Positions 45,872-56,864 of a DNA stretch of 64,000 bases are shown piece by piece. The first letter of the stretch is position 1; every line of letters starts with the position of its first letter. This stretch comes from Juglans regia (taxonomy: Eukaryota > Streptophyta > Magnoliopsida > Fagales > Juglandaceae): assembly GCF_001411555.2 (NCBI RefSeq), contig NC_049902.1:10175985-10239984 (forward strand), given 5' to 3'. The notes beneath the pieces are model-generated. The model was not told the DNA's origin and made no database searches. It saw nothing but the letters and a program-made list of their open reading frames with translations. The position numbers and the translations under genes are program-made.

Positions 45872-47470
45872 CTTAATTTAAACTAATCATTATAATTTTT
45901 TCAAACTAATCATAACAATTTTTTTAACTTTTCAAATAAAAAATAAAAAATAATTCAATTTTTTCACATCTCAAAATAAAAATAATATTCTAATAACATA
46001 ATATTTTTTATTCAACATTTTCTCTCTTATTTTTCAAAACACAATGAATATTTATCTCAAAACTATCTCACTACTATTCACAAATCGGACCTGAACCGAT
46101 AAAACCGAAAGTACCGATTTAGGAGGGTAACTAGTGCGGTATCAGTTTTTGAAAATGCAAAACTGATATATATTAGTTTGGTCCTAGAATTTGTCTAAAA
46201 CTGAACCAAACTAGACCGGTTACACCCCTAGTTAGGGCACAAATGGGAAGATCAACCTTTTCGACAAACCCTTTCTCATTGACACAGCCATCGCGAGGGA
46301 GTTCCAGGAGTACTGAGTCTAGAATCCCATAAGTGTGGCGCAGATTCATCGAGTCCCTGGCAGTGAGGGTGGGGTGCCACCCAAAACCTTCAAAGTACGA
46401 GATGTCTTTAGCAGAAGAAGATTCCAGGGCAGCAAGGCTTTGGGATGTTTTTCGTTGGGCCATGAGAATGACAAAGAAGCAAAGAGAAAGGAAGAAATGG
46501 GGAAGGTTAGTTGCAGATAAAGAAGTCGAGCTAGTGGGGTCTCAAGAACGTAAAGAAGAAATGAAGAAATCGAGAAGAAGACGAAAAATGAGAAAGAGTA
46601 GGAAAATGAAGAGCAGGTGATAACTACAAACCATCATTACCTGACTAGATGACGTGACTGAAAAAGAATGTGGCGACAGTTACGGGGTAAGGTAGGCATG
46701 TTTACCAAGTTTAAAATTTCCACCTCTTAATAAGTGGAAACGATGAGTAAAGTAATAAATAGGCCAGCAGGGTAATCCATAGATCTAAATTCCCTAGTAG
46801 GTAGTATAGGGTCTTAAATGTCCTCGATTGAATAACGTAAGATATTTATAATTCCTTCATTACGAATTCTCCACAGTTACATGCGAAAGAAATTAGTGGG
46901 GTAATTGTAGGACTTAACTAAGGACCCAAGGCCCATCATCCATAAAGGGTAGCTACTCAAAAGATTCGTGTAGCTTAACGAAAACCCTAGTCGACCAATT
47001 TATTAGGAAGGGATAAACTTCGTATTATGAATATGGATCACGTGGTAATTAAATAATTTTGATACATCAAGTATAAGTCTTCTAAATTCTAATGGTTAAA
47101 TATTGTGCAAAGTTAATCAGTTTATAGTATTTATTCAATATTTTCTACCCCTCTATATAGAGACAACAATTAACTTTCGAACTATCTAATTGAGCATTCT
47201 TAAATTATTATTTCTTATTTATTGTTGATTTAAGTATTAGAGGTGTCACATGCATACCATATCGTTTACATACTAATTTATTGTTAAAGATCACGATTGA
47301 TGGTAAAACACGTATTTACATTTTTATTTTTAATATTTTAAAAGATTCTACTCTATGAAGTGATGTAATGTGATCGTGATTTTAAAAGATCTGTCTCTTT
47401 TAAAATATAAAAGAGGAATAGGAGAAGTGACATATGTGGTTGTGAGCAAAGTTCCTTAAGAGCTTCCTCA
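45872..47470. repeat. Segmental repeat unit U1, copy C (left-truncated)
   Basis: Enters the unit at the Tourist-like relic (aactaatcattataattttt) and is then collinear with copies A and B to gttccttaag. It keeps the open frame at 46333-46620 (SLAEEDSRAARLWDVFRWAM in one frame, MAQIHRVPGSEGG in another). The same region reads without stops on the minus strand (46173-46463), so coding direction is unresolved. Confidence 0.85.
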
Positions 47471-47960
47471 GATTAGTTAAAAGTTAGATTTATTGTATAT
47501 TTAGTTGTTGGAGAGTAAAATATATTCATAATAGATTAGTTTAGTTAATAGTGACTTTTAAAAATTTTTTTAGATTTAAAAATTACTATACATACATCAA
47601 ATATATATTTTATTCATTACTTATATCTCATTTCTTTTTTATCACATATTTTATCACAAGTGGTATATTAATTTGAATTAGTGATATATTAATTTAATTA
47701 AAATATAACTATTAATTAATATATAATAGGTATAATAGTAAATATGATAAATTAAATAAATTAATAATTAAAAAAATTAAATATTTTTAAAATGATTAGT
47801 TATTCATTATTATATAATAAATTAATAGATAATAGAGATTTGATGTAAATAATTAAACTTAAATTTATTTTATATTATTTTATTATTATAGAATATAAAA
47901 ATAATTATTTTAATATAAAAATTTACGTAAATAATTATTTTAATATAAAAATCTAATGTA
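47471..47960. other. AT-rich insertion between U1 and U2
   Basis: agttagatttattgtatatt...attattttaatataaaaatc with no ORF. It is absent at the matching place of copies A and B, where U1 passes directly into ggcgatgtagac. Probably a decayed transposon. Confidence 0.45.
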
Positions 47961-47964
47961 GAGT

Positions 47965-48680
47965 TTGACTGTTTGGATAAGATTGGTATACAAATCCAAA
48001 GAGTCTAAAAGCATTGATTGCAAGACTGGGAGATGCATTTGTACGATAAATCGGTAGCTGCCAGTAGGTTGGGCTCGTCTCCCTCGGTGGGCTTGACTTG
48101 GAACAAGTTGTAGACGCATTTACCAAAAACAAATATATATTTATTTATTTATTTAAACCGAGTAATTGAGAAGTGAGACGTGTTTTTCAAGTGTGATGTG
48201 GTTGTGAGAGAAGTCCCTTATGTTTCGTTTGGATATTGAAGTGAGTTGAGTTGAGTTGAGTTAAGATGATAAAATATTATTATAATATTATTTTTTAATA
48301 TTATTATTATTTTAAAATTTAAAAATATTGAATTGTTTATTATATTTTATATTAAAATTTAAAAAAATTATAATAATAAATTGAGATGAGTTGAGAGATG
48401 TTTGTCATCCAAACGAAACTTAAAGGCGATGTAGACGTGTATGCCTTGGCACTCCCCAGCGTTTGGATAAGATTAGTATACAAATCCAATGAGGCCAAGG
48501 CATTAATTGCAAGACTGGGGCATGCATTTAAATTGGTAGCTACGGGTAGGTTGGGCTAGTCTCCCTGAGCTTGACTTGGATAAAGTTGCGTATTTATCAA
48601 AAACGATATTTATTTATTTATTGAAATCGAGTAATTTGATAATTATTTCTTTATTTAATAATTAGAAAAATATTATTAAT
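47965..48680. repeat. Two U2 units in tandem
   Basis: First unit 47965-48220 (tttggataagattggtatac, gactgggagatgcatttgta), second 48420-48680 (ggcgatgtagacgtgtatgc, ggtaggttgggctagtctcc). The MITE at 48221 separates them. Confidence 0.85.
48221..48419. mobile_element. Tourist-like MITE with a documented empty site
   Basis: tgtttcgtttggatattgaa at the left and atccaaacgaaac at the right are inverted. tta is repeated on both sides. The paralogous U2 copy at 50935 reads gtcccttaaaggcgatgtag without the insert, which fixes the boundaries. Confidence 0.9.
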
Positions 48681-48689
48681 AAAATTAGA

Positions 48690-49430
48690 TTTTTTTAATT
48701 CCTTTTAACCATTAAAAACATTAAAAATATTTTAAAAAAATAAAAATTTCAAATGCACTATAAAATAATAAAAAAATATTATTATCCTCTCCAATATCAC
48801 TCCTACTAAAACCACTCTGCAAATCTGTAAGAGTATTGATATTGAATTAGTTAAATATCTTTTTATTATTAAATTTAATAAATATCATCTATATTTATTT
48901 TATATTGAATTAACTAAATTATTTTCATCTAAAAGATAAATTATAATAAATTCATTCTTTTTTTTCAAATATGAAAAGAGCAATAGAACATCTAAAAATA
49001 TTTTTTAAGATTATTATATTATAGATATGAGATTTTTATTTACATATAAGATTTTACTATTTATATATATGAGATTATTATATTATAAATTTTTGGATTG
49101 TGAAAATGAAAATGAATATGATTGTTAAAGTTTATTGAAGATTATGAAAATAAAATAAACAAGTAATTAAAAAATAAAAATTAATTAAAAAAATAAATAA
49201 TAATAATATTTTATTATTATAGAGAATGTGATGATTAATCTAATGTAAATTTTAAATTTTAAATGATTAATTAAAAGTAAAAAAATTACATATTAATCAA
49301 AATTTAAAAAGTAAAATAACCAACCCAATGGTAACGCTCTAGAAATCATTTTATTTTTTTAGATTCTCCAGTTTCTTATGACGCGCATATATAATTAGTA
49401 AACACTTTAAATACACAAAGGTAGCTATAT
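48690..49430. other. AT-rich spacer
   Basis: Mostly a/t with no ORF. tcattttatttttttagatt (about 49350) corresponds to 27970-28090 of the first block, so this is still duplicated DNA. Confidence 0.5.
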
Positions 49431-49439
49431 AGATGACAG

Positions 49440-50500
49440 TTGCAAACTTTTAATTGAAGCATTTTGTAATTTTCATGTATTATAATTTTGTGTTTTGTAA
49501 TGTAATTTAATTTAATATGTAGTGAATTTCATTATTGCATGTATTTTACATGAAAATTATTGAATTTTTTTTAAGATGCATTTAGATAAAATGGCAATAA
49601 TTGTTTTAAATATAAAATATGCTTTTCAATATTGTTTTCAGCATTATTTTTTTGCCTTTATTTAAAAAAAATAATAAAAAAAAAAACTCAGGTTGAAGAT
49701 CATAATCCTGATTTAGTTCCGGATCGGGTCATAATTCAGGTATACCCAGACTAAAACCCTGCTTGGGTTTGAAACCCGGGTATACCTGGGTACCCGAGTC
49801 GTAATTCAGATGAATACTCATACTGAAAGTATATGGAGGTTTGAGGCTCCTTGAAAACCTTATTCAAGAATCAATAAAGTGGCTTCTTAGTTTCTCTCCC
49901 TCTTTTCTTGATCACTTTCTTGTTTCCAATCTTTTCTTGCTCTGAGTTATGGGTTGGTGTTGGTATCTCATGTGATAGCTTATAAGTGTAGGAAAGAGTA
50001 AATCCACGAAAGCCACAGTGGTCAAGATGTCTCATGTCTTTAAGCCGGAAAGGAAATCGGATGGCTGGGCCGCTGCCTCCACAATGTAATTCTTCACACA
50101 CATTTTTGCCTCCTACATGGTGGTCCATGTTAAGAACTTGATGGGGTGGAGTTTGAAGATATGCAGAGACTAAAACGAACATTTGAAGTGAACTGTTGAA
50201 GATGAAATAGTGTCGTGCAGGATCGAAGGAATACAACGTATTGGCAAGTTGGAGGACGACATCGTGCAAATCTCAAACGGGAAAGTCTAGTTGTGTTTTT
50301 AAGTACTTGTGTCTTAAATGTAGTATTTTAGTATTTATATTTCTATTGTATCTGTAGGATCAGTTTAGTAATATGCTTGTTAGTTTGTTAGTGTCAAAAA
50401 GAATATGTACTAGGATGGGGAAAGACGTAGATGATTCTAAAAATTATTACAAATGTATTGATGTTTGGGAGGATTTAGGTTTTGTTAAAAACTCAACTAA
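49440..50500. repeat. Repeat unit U3, copy B
   Basis: Same landmarks as 28600-29690, including gaaagtctagttgtgttttt, ggatcagtttagtaatatgc and gtttgggaggatttaggttt. It breaks at 50500 where the MITE begins. Confidence 0.85.
49985..50128 (-). pseudogene. GUB_WAK_bind N-terminal scrap
   Basis: MDHHVGGKNVCEELHCGGSG, PAIRFPFRLKDMRHLDHCGF and RGFTLSYTYK read without a stop, the best-kept of the three scraps. The frame continues both upstream (to 50269) and downstream (to 49871), giving a 132-codon chimeric ORF with no membrane or kinase part. Expression is not indicated. Confidence 0.8.
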
Positions 50501-50732
50501 CCCGTTTGTTTTCAGAGATGAGATGAGATGAGATGAGATGAGTTGAGATTAAAGTTAAAAAATTGAATAAAATATTGTTAAAATATATTTTTTAATATTA
50601 TTGTTGTTTTGAGATTTGAAAAAGTTGAATTGTTTATTTTATTTTGTATGGAGATTTGGAAAAATTATAATGATGAGGTGAGATGAGATGAGATGAGATG
50701 AGATGAGATGTTTTTGGAAAACAAACAACGCC
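50501..50732. mobile_element. Tourist-like MITE
   Basis: cccgtttgttttcagagatg and ggaaaacaaacaacgcc are inverted, with taa on each side. It has agatgagatgagatgag blocks near both ends. Left flank is U3 and right flank is U2, so the site also coincides with a rearrangement junction. Confidence 0.75.
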
Positions 50733-51225
50733 TAAGAGTCTAAGGCATTAATTGCAAGACTGGGGGATGCATTTGTACGATAAATGGGTAGCTGCCAGTA
50801 GGTTGGGCTAGTCTTCCTCGGTGGGCTTGACTTGGAACAAGTTGTAGACACATTTAAAAAAAAAAAGAGAGAAGATATTTATTTATTTATTTAAACCGAG
50901 TAATTTGGTAATTGAAAAGTGAGATATGTGGTTGTGAGAGAAGTCCCTTAAAGGCGATGTAGACGTGTATGTCTTAGCACTCCCTAGTCCTCTGAGTATT
51001 TGGATAAGATTAGTATACAAATCCAACGAAGCTAAGGCATTAATTGCAAGACTGGGGCATGCATTTAAAGTGATAGCTGCCGGTAGGTTGGGCTAGTCTC
51101 CCTGAGCTTGACTTGGATCAAGTTGTAAACGTATTTATCAAAAAAGATATTTATTCATTTATTGAAATCGAGTAATTTGATAATTATTTATTTATTTAAT
51201 AATTAAAAAATATTATTTATAAAAT
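50733..51225. repeat. Two U2 units in tandem
   Basis: Units at 50740-50935 and 50936-51225 share tataaat..gtagctgcc(a/g)gtaggttggg and gatatttat(t/c)catttattgaaa. The second unit includes the uninterrupted gtcccttaaaggcgatgtag used as the empty site for 48221. Confidence 0.85.
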
Positions 51226-51276
51226 TATTTGATATGCAGATGACCATTTTATTTACTTGTACCATTGAATTACAAG

Positions 51277-51392
51277 GTACGAGCACCAATTCATTGATGA
51301 TATGGTGGCTTATGCTCTCAAGAGTGAAGGAGGTTATGTATGGGCATGCAAGAACTATGATGGTGATGTCCAGAATGATTTCCTAGCCCAAG
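51277..51392 (+). pseudogene. Orphan NADP-isocitrate dehydrogenase exon
   Basis: The plus strand reads [20 protein letters not shown] then [18 protein letters not shown] without a stop. This matches the conserved region of plant NADP-dependent isocitrate dehydrogenase, including the DDM metal-binding aspartates. A pyrimidine/a-rich stretch ending in ag precedes it and gtatgt follows, so a whole 116-nt exon was moved with intron edges, which means a DNA-level copy and not an mRNA copy. No other ICDH exon lies within reach. Function as a gene is excluded. Confidence 0.88.
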
Positions 51393-51494
51393 GTATGTAT
51401 ACAAACCACTGAGGACCTAAATTTAAACTTTTTATTTTGTAAGATATACATTTTTCTGGGCATATATTACTTTTTTCTGATCACTAACTTCTAA

Positions 51495-51713
51495 GGGTAG
51501 GTTTGGGGGGTGAGATGAGAATTTTATATTTTGTTTTGAAGTTTAAAATATTAAGTTTTAATATTATTATTGTTTTAGAATTTGAAAAAAGTGTATTGGG
51601 ATTTGAAAAAGTTGAATTGTTTATTATATTTTATATGGAGATTTGAAAAAGGTGTAATGATGAGATGAGATGAGATGAGAATTTTGTGTTTTATTTTTGC
51701 CCCAAACCTGCCC
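51495..51713. mobile_element. Tourist-like MITE, well preserved
   Basis: gggtaggtttgggg and ccccaaacctgccc are inverted copies with one mismatch, and taa is duplicated (51492-51494 and 51714-51716). It is 219 bp. The copy at 6495 belongs to the same subfamily. Confidence 0.88.
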
Positions 51714-52190
51714 TAAATGTGCTGGTGCGTTGTCTTTAACATTTTGTTTTCTAAAAGAATTTTTAGCTCCATAAAAATTATGGGTGACATCTTGGATCTC
51801 TTGTATATGAAGGTAGAATGTAAAAATTAAAAAAAATTACATAACTTCATCAATAATAACTTTTTAACTATTAATAATAAATAAAATAAGATATTCGAGA
51901 TAATTTTGAGAAGGAAACTCATAAAATTAAGGAAACTCATAAAATTAAGGATGCGTTTAGATATTAAATTAAATTGAGTTGAGTTGAACTAATAAAATAT
52001 TATGAAAATATTATTATTATTTTAAAATTTAAAAAAATTAAATTATTTATTATATTTTATATTAAAATTTAAAAAAATTATAATGATGGATTGAGATAAT
52101 TGAATTTTCAAATCAATCCGAATTATTTTTAAGAGGAAAAATCAGAACAGACAAAATACATTATCAGCTGCGTGTTCCCGGAAATTGATC
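51714..52190. other. Spacer with a further Tourist-like relic
   Basis: 51950-52125 has ggatgcgtttagatattaaa, gagttgagttgaac and ttatattttatattaaaatt, as in the family. aaggaaactcataaaatt is repeated in tandem (51914-51945). cagctgcgtgttcccggaaa links to 40130 and 54080. Confidence 0.5.
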
Positions 52191-52680
52191 TAGTGTCATA
52201 CGCTATTAATCGCAAGACTGCGGGATGCATCTGTACGATAAATTGGTAGCTGCCGGTAGGTTGTAAACGCATTTATCAAAAAAGATATTTATTTATTACA
52301 ACCGAGTAATTTGATAATTATTTTTTATTTAATAATTAAAAAAATAACTATTAATAAAATTATATTTTTTAAATTTTTTTAATGATTAAGAATATTAAAA
52401 AAATATTTTAAAAAATAATAAAAAAATAAAAATTTTAAATACACTATAAAATAATAAAAAATATATTATTATCCTCAACAATATCACTCTACTAAATCTA
52501 CTATGCAAATCTGTTAAAAAAAACTTCTTTCACACTTTTTGAGATACTTTTCAAAAGATGTGTGCAAAATTTGTACGCTTGGAGCATGACCAGATAAATA
52601 TTGTTGAGGTCAACAACTTCTTCCTTCACCAAGTCCATTTTTAATTTACCCCTTTACATCATCCGTTCTTAGGCTTGGGT
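52190..52680. repeat. U2 unit and shared spacer
   Basis: gcaagactgcgggatgcatc, aattggtagctgccggtagg and aaaaaagatatttatttatt, then tccattttta atttacccct wording shared with 45800. The central gggctagtctcc part is deleted. Confidence 0.7.
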
Positions 52681-52703
52681 ACTCTCTCTCTCTCTCTCTC
52701 TCA

Positions 52704-52733
52704 ATGGCAAGAGGAATAATCATGAACTTTTAG
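52704..52733 (+). pseudogene. LRK10L start-codon scrap after a CT microsatellite
   Basis: After (ct)n at 52682-52702 the frame MARGIIMNF ends at a tag. It matches the start at 54911 of the broken gene (ctctctctctcaatggcaag). Only ten codons survive. Confidence 0.65.
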
Positions 52734-52739
52734 ATTAAC

Positions 52740-53760
52740 TTAATTAGGAGAACCTGCATACCAATGAAAATTATTGAATTTTTTGAAGATACATTTAGAT
52801 CAAAAGGCAATAATTGTTTTAAAGCTTTTCAACATTATTTTTTTTTGTTGAAAAAAATTTAAAACTATAGGCCTTTATTTTTAAAAAGAAAATAAGAAAA
52901 ACCCAGTTTGAAGACCGGAACCCGAATTTGGCTCCGGACCGGGTCATAATCCAGGTATACTCGGGCCGAAACTTGACTCTGATTTGAAATTCGAATACCT
53001 GGACCGGAATCTGGATGAACACTCTTACTGGAAGTGTATGGAGGTTTGAGGCACCTCGAAAATCTTATTCAAGAATCAATAAAGTGGATTCTTGGTTTCT
53101 TTTATCTCTTTCCTTGATCACTTTCTTGTTTCCATTATTTTCTTGTTATGAGTTCTGGGTTGGTGTTGGTATCTCGTGTGATACTTTACAAGTTATAAGT
53201 GCAAGAAAGAGTAAATCCAGGAAAGCCACAATGGTCAAGATGTCTCATGTCTTTAAGCCGGAAAGGAAATCGGATGGCTGGGCCGCTGCCTCCACAATGT
53301 AATTCTTCACACACATTTTTGCCTCCTACGTGGTGGTCCATGTTAGGAATCTAACGGGATGGAGTTCAAAGATATGCAGAGGCTAAAATGAGTAGTTGAA
53401 GTGAACTGTTGAAGATGAAATGGTGTCGTGCAGGATTAAATGAATACGGTGTATTGGCAGGTTAGAGGATGATCTCGTGTAGATCATCTCAAACGGGAAA
53501 GTCTAGTTGTGTTTTTAAGTACTTGTGTCTTAAACGCAGTGTTTTAGCATTTGTATTTCTATTGTATCTATAAGGTCAATTTAGTAATATGTTAGTTTGT
53601 TAGTGTCAGAAAGGGGAATATGTACTGGGGTGGGGAAAGACGTAGATCATTCTAAAAATTATTATAAATGTATTGACCATTTGGGAGAATTTGGATTTTG
53701 TTAAAAACCAAACTATTAATCCAAAAGTTCTAGAATTATTAGATATTAATTTGATTAAAT
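52740..53760. repeat. Repeat unit U3, copy C
   Basis: Collinear with copies A and B, with (t/c)aagttataagtgcaagaaagag at the ectodomain edge and gtgtcagaaaggggaatatg and gttctagaattattagatat at the right, the last shared only with copy A. Confidence 0.85.
53200..53341 (-). pseudogene. GUB_WAK_bind N-terminal scrap
   Basis: Minus strand NVCEELHCGGSGPAIRFPF, then RLKDMRHLDHCGFPGFTL. The usual GGK before NVC is present. It stops at the same point as the copies at 29104 and 49985. Confidence 0.78.
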
Positions 53761-53799
53761 ATTTAACTCTTGGAATTATAACATGTTTTTTCTCGAACA

Positions 53800-54450
53800 A
53801 TCACTATCAATTTCAATTACAAGAAGAAGGAATACGAGATCACCATTTCTGATCTTCTCTGATCAGTAATGTATATTATATAAAAAATAAATAAATAAAT
53901 AAAAGGACCATTCGAAGTCTAGTCAATAATTTGTTGTAAAAGACCGAAGAGGATAATGATATTTTGTCATTCTTTTTTTTTTTTAAATCTTTTTTAAACC
54001 ACAGTACACGCCTTCTAGCTCTTCTACCGCGGATTATCAATTTTTTTTTAAAAATGCTGATACTCAGAGTCAGTGCTATCCACTGCGTGTTCCCGGAAAT
54101 TGATCTAGTGTAAATGGTATATTTGGGTATGAAAAGTTTTGAAAAGAGGGCATCTTGAATTTATTTTGAAGAGAAATTATATTAATTAATTGTGATATTT
54201 AATCATAAAGTGATGTTAATTTATCTTTTTTAAAAGATGAAGAGAAAGAAGTGCGAGATATGGGGTCCAGTGAAGAGTCTCTCTCGGTGGCCTTGACTTG
54301 GAACAAGCTACGGGTAATTTCCTCGCAAATACATTTAATAAAGATATTTAGTTGGCACAAAGATATTATTTTTCTAATACCCAAAGATATTTATTTATTT
54401 GCCTTAATTGGGTTGCCACAATCGCAAGTCAATTTACATGCTTAATTATC
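53800..54450. repeat. Duplicated upstream flank of the minus-strand kinase subtype
   Basis: Collinear with 39700-40460 (gatcagtaatgta, cattcgaagtctagtc, aaccacagtacacgcc, gtgttcccggaaattgatct, gccttgacttggaacaagct). It lies just upstream of the plus-strand gene, so the two subtypes were neighbours before the duplications. Confidence 0.75.
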
Positions 54451-54877
54451 CATTATTTTAACTCACTCTTAGGTGCCTACCAAATGTCATGTGTATATAT
54501 AAAGCCTTCTTCAATTTGACATAATTTTTTAATAATTTAATAATTTAATTTTTTTTAATTTTCAAATAAAATAAAATAAATAATTCAATTTTTTTAAAAT
54601 TTTAAACAAAAATAATATTAAAAAAATATATTCTAATAATATTTTATTTAATTTTTATTTCTTCTCATCTTATACACATTAATATAAATAATTTTGTTTT
54701 TTAATTTTTAAATATTCATAATCATTAAAAAAAAATATATAAATTCATTAGATACTATCTTAATTATTAAAGAAATAAAAATAAAATAAAAAAATATATA
54801 TATATATAAATAAAAAGGTTAGTATAAATATTTTAATAGTCATACAGACTGCCATTTTCCATACTCATTTATATTCA
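54451..54877. other. AT-rich upstream region of the broken LRK10L gene
   Basis: Simple a/t-rich DNA with a (ta)n run at about 54796. A cattttccatactcatttatattc stretch lies just before the ATG. A TATA-like box cannot be singled out because of the base composition. Confidence 0.4.
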
Positions 54878-55084
54878 ATGATTCATTCAGTCAATATGCT
54901 CTCTCTCTCAATGGCAAGAGGAATCATGAGCTTCCCTGCAGTATTGACAACCCTTTTCGTTCTTTTGCTATTTCATCAAACTTGCAGTGTTAAGGATATT
55001 CATCTTACCGAGGCAGGAAACGGTACTTGTTCTCCTTCTTCCTGTGGCAGTATCCAAAACATAAGCTATCCATTTCGATTAATG

Positions 55085-56290
55085 GAGGATCCACCAAACT
55101 GCGGCGACCAAAGGTATAAGCTGTCTTGTGAGAACAACATTGCTGTCTTATACTTATATGGTGGAAAGTACTATGTTCGGGAAATCAATTACAGTGACTA
55201 CACAATCCGAGTAGTAGACTCGGGTATTCAGAGGGCTAATTTCTCCTCTATCCCTCGTTATTTTCTAACCGATTATAATTTTAGTTATGTGGATCCATAT
55301 TCTTACCCAGAAGGAACCTATTATTTTAATAAGGTGGATTCAATTTATTACGCACGAACGATTAGTATAGCTTTCTTGAGCTGTGAAAAGCAAGTGATTA
55401 ATTCAGAGTACAGTGATTTGAACATTCCAACTAATTGCTCTGAGAAGGGAGTATATTCTTCCAAGTACTCTTCATCATCTTCCCAGATGCATAGATATGT
55501 TGCATATGATCTCACTCCATTACCAGAGGAGGTGGAGGAATCTTGCCGACTAGATATAATATCCCTAATATCGTTGGAAGCCGATGGATATACAGAAGCA
55601 GCCCATCGATATAAAAAAGCAGCTCCTTCCTGCGAAGAGATCCACAACGAATTGTTATATGGTTTTATGCTTTATTGGTTCCAAGTTTATTGTAAATGCG
55701 ACGCCGGACCAAGCATGTAAATTGAGGATCCACCAAACTGCGGCGACCAAAGGTATAAGCTGTCATGTGAGAACAACATTACTGTCTTATACTTATATGG
55801 TGGAAAGTACTATGTGCAGGAAATCAACTACAGTGACTACACAATCCGAGTAGTAGACTCGGGTATTCAGAGGGCTAATTTCTCCTCTATCCCTCCTTAT
55901 TTTCTAACCTCTTATAATTTTAGTGATGGGGATCCATATTATTACCTACTATGGGGAAGTTATAGAACTATGGCTTTCTTGAGCTGTGAAAAGCAAGTGA
56001 TTAATTCAAAGTACTCTTATTTGAACATTCCAACTAATTGCTCTAAGAACGAAGTATATTCTTCCAAGTACTCTTCATCATCGTCCCAGATGCATAGATA
56101 TGTTACATATCAAGAAAATATAAATCCAGAGATGGTGGAGGAATCTTGCCGACTAGAGCTAATATCCCTAATATCCGATGGATATACAGAAGCAGCTCCT
56201 TCCTGCGAAAAGATCCACAACGAATTGTTATATGGTTTTAGGCTTTATTGGTTCCGAGTTTATTGTGAATATTGCGACGGTTGCTACCTC
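55085..56290 (+). repeat. 639-bp tandem duplication of the ectodomain
   Basis: gaggatccaccaaactgcgg at 55085 recurs at 55724. The copies share CGDQRYKLSCENN, YYV(R/Q)EINYSDYTIRVVDSG, IQRANFSSIP and SCEKQVIN(S). The second has lost about 10 codons of the YFNKVDSIYYARTI loop and the EAAHRYKK segment. The period is 213 codons. Confidence 0.93.
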
Positions 56291-56864
56291 GATGAGTACG
56301 CGAGTAAAATTCAATGCTGGAACAGGACTACAGATCAAGGTACATACGCACGCAGAAGAATGCATGCGTGAAAAATATGCAACACTTTGGTATAGTCGAT
56401 CGAGATCTTGTACATCTCGACTATTTCTTTCATTCTTGGAATTCTTCGATTTCTAATTTTATATTGGTTTTGTTTTGGTGGTCGGATTAATACTAGGATT
56501 CTTCGAAAGACTTGAGGAGGTATACAATGGTGAGACTCCTATCTCAAAATTAAGTTGTTTGAAGAATAGGTATACATGATAGAATGGCAAATGAGATAGA
56601 TGAACTAGTTTAATGGTGAGACTCCGTATTATGCTTTGATGTTCACATAATCAGAGGAATATTAAAATGTTAAGAAATATTCCTCTCTGTCCTAAAGTTT
56701 TTTATTAATTCTCAGTCACACTAATCATGTGGCTTTGAATAGAAGTTTGCTAAAGCCCAATTATGAGTATGGCATTGAATCGAAATCAGAACCTTTGGGC
56801 CTTTATAGAGTTGTCTCTAATTTCTTTCTAAACATGATGACTAGAAAGCAAAGTTGTTTATTAA

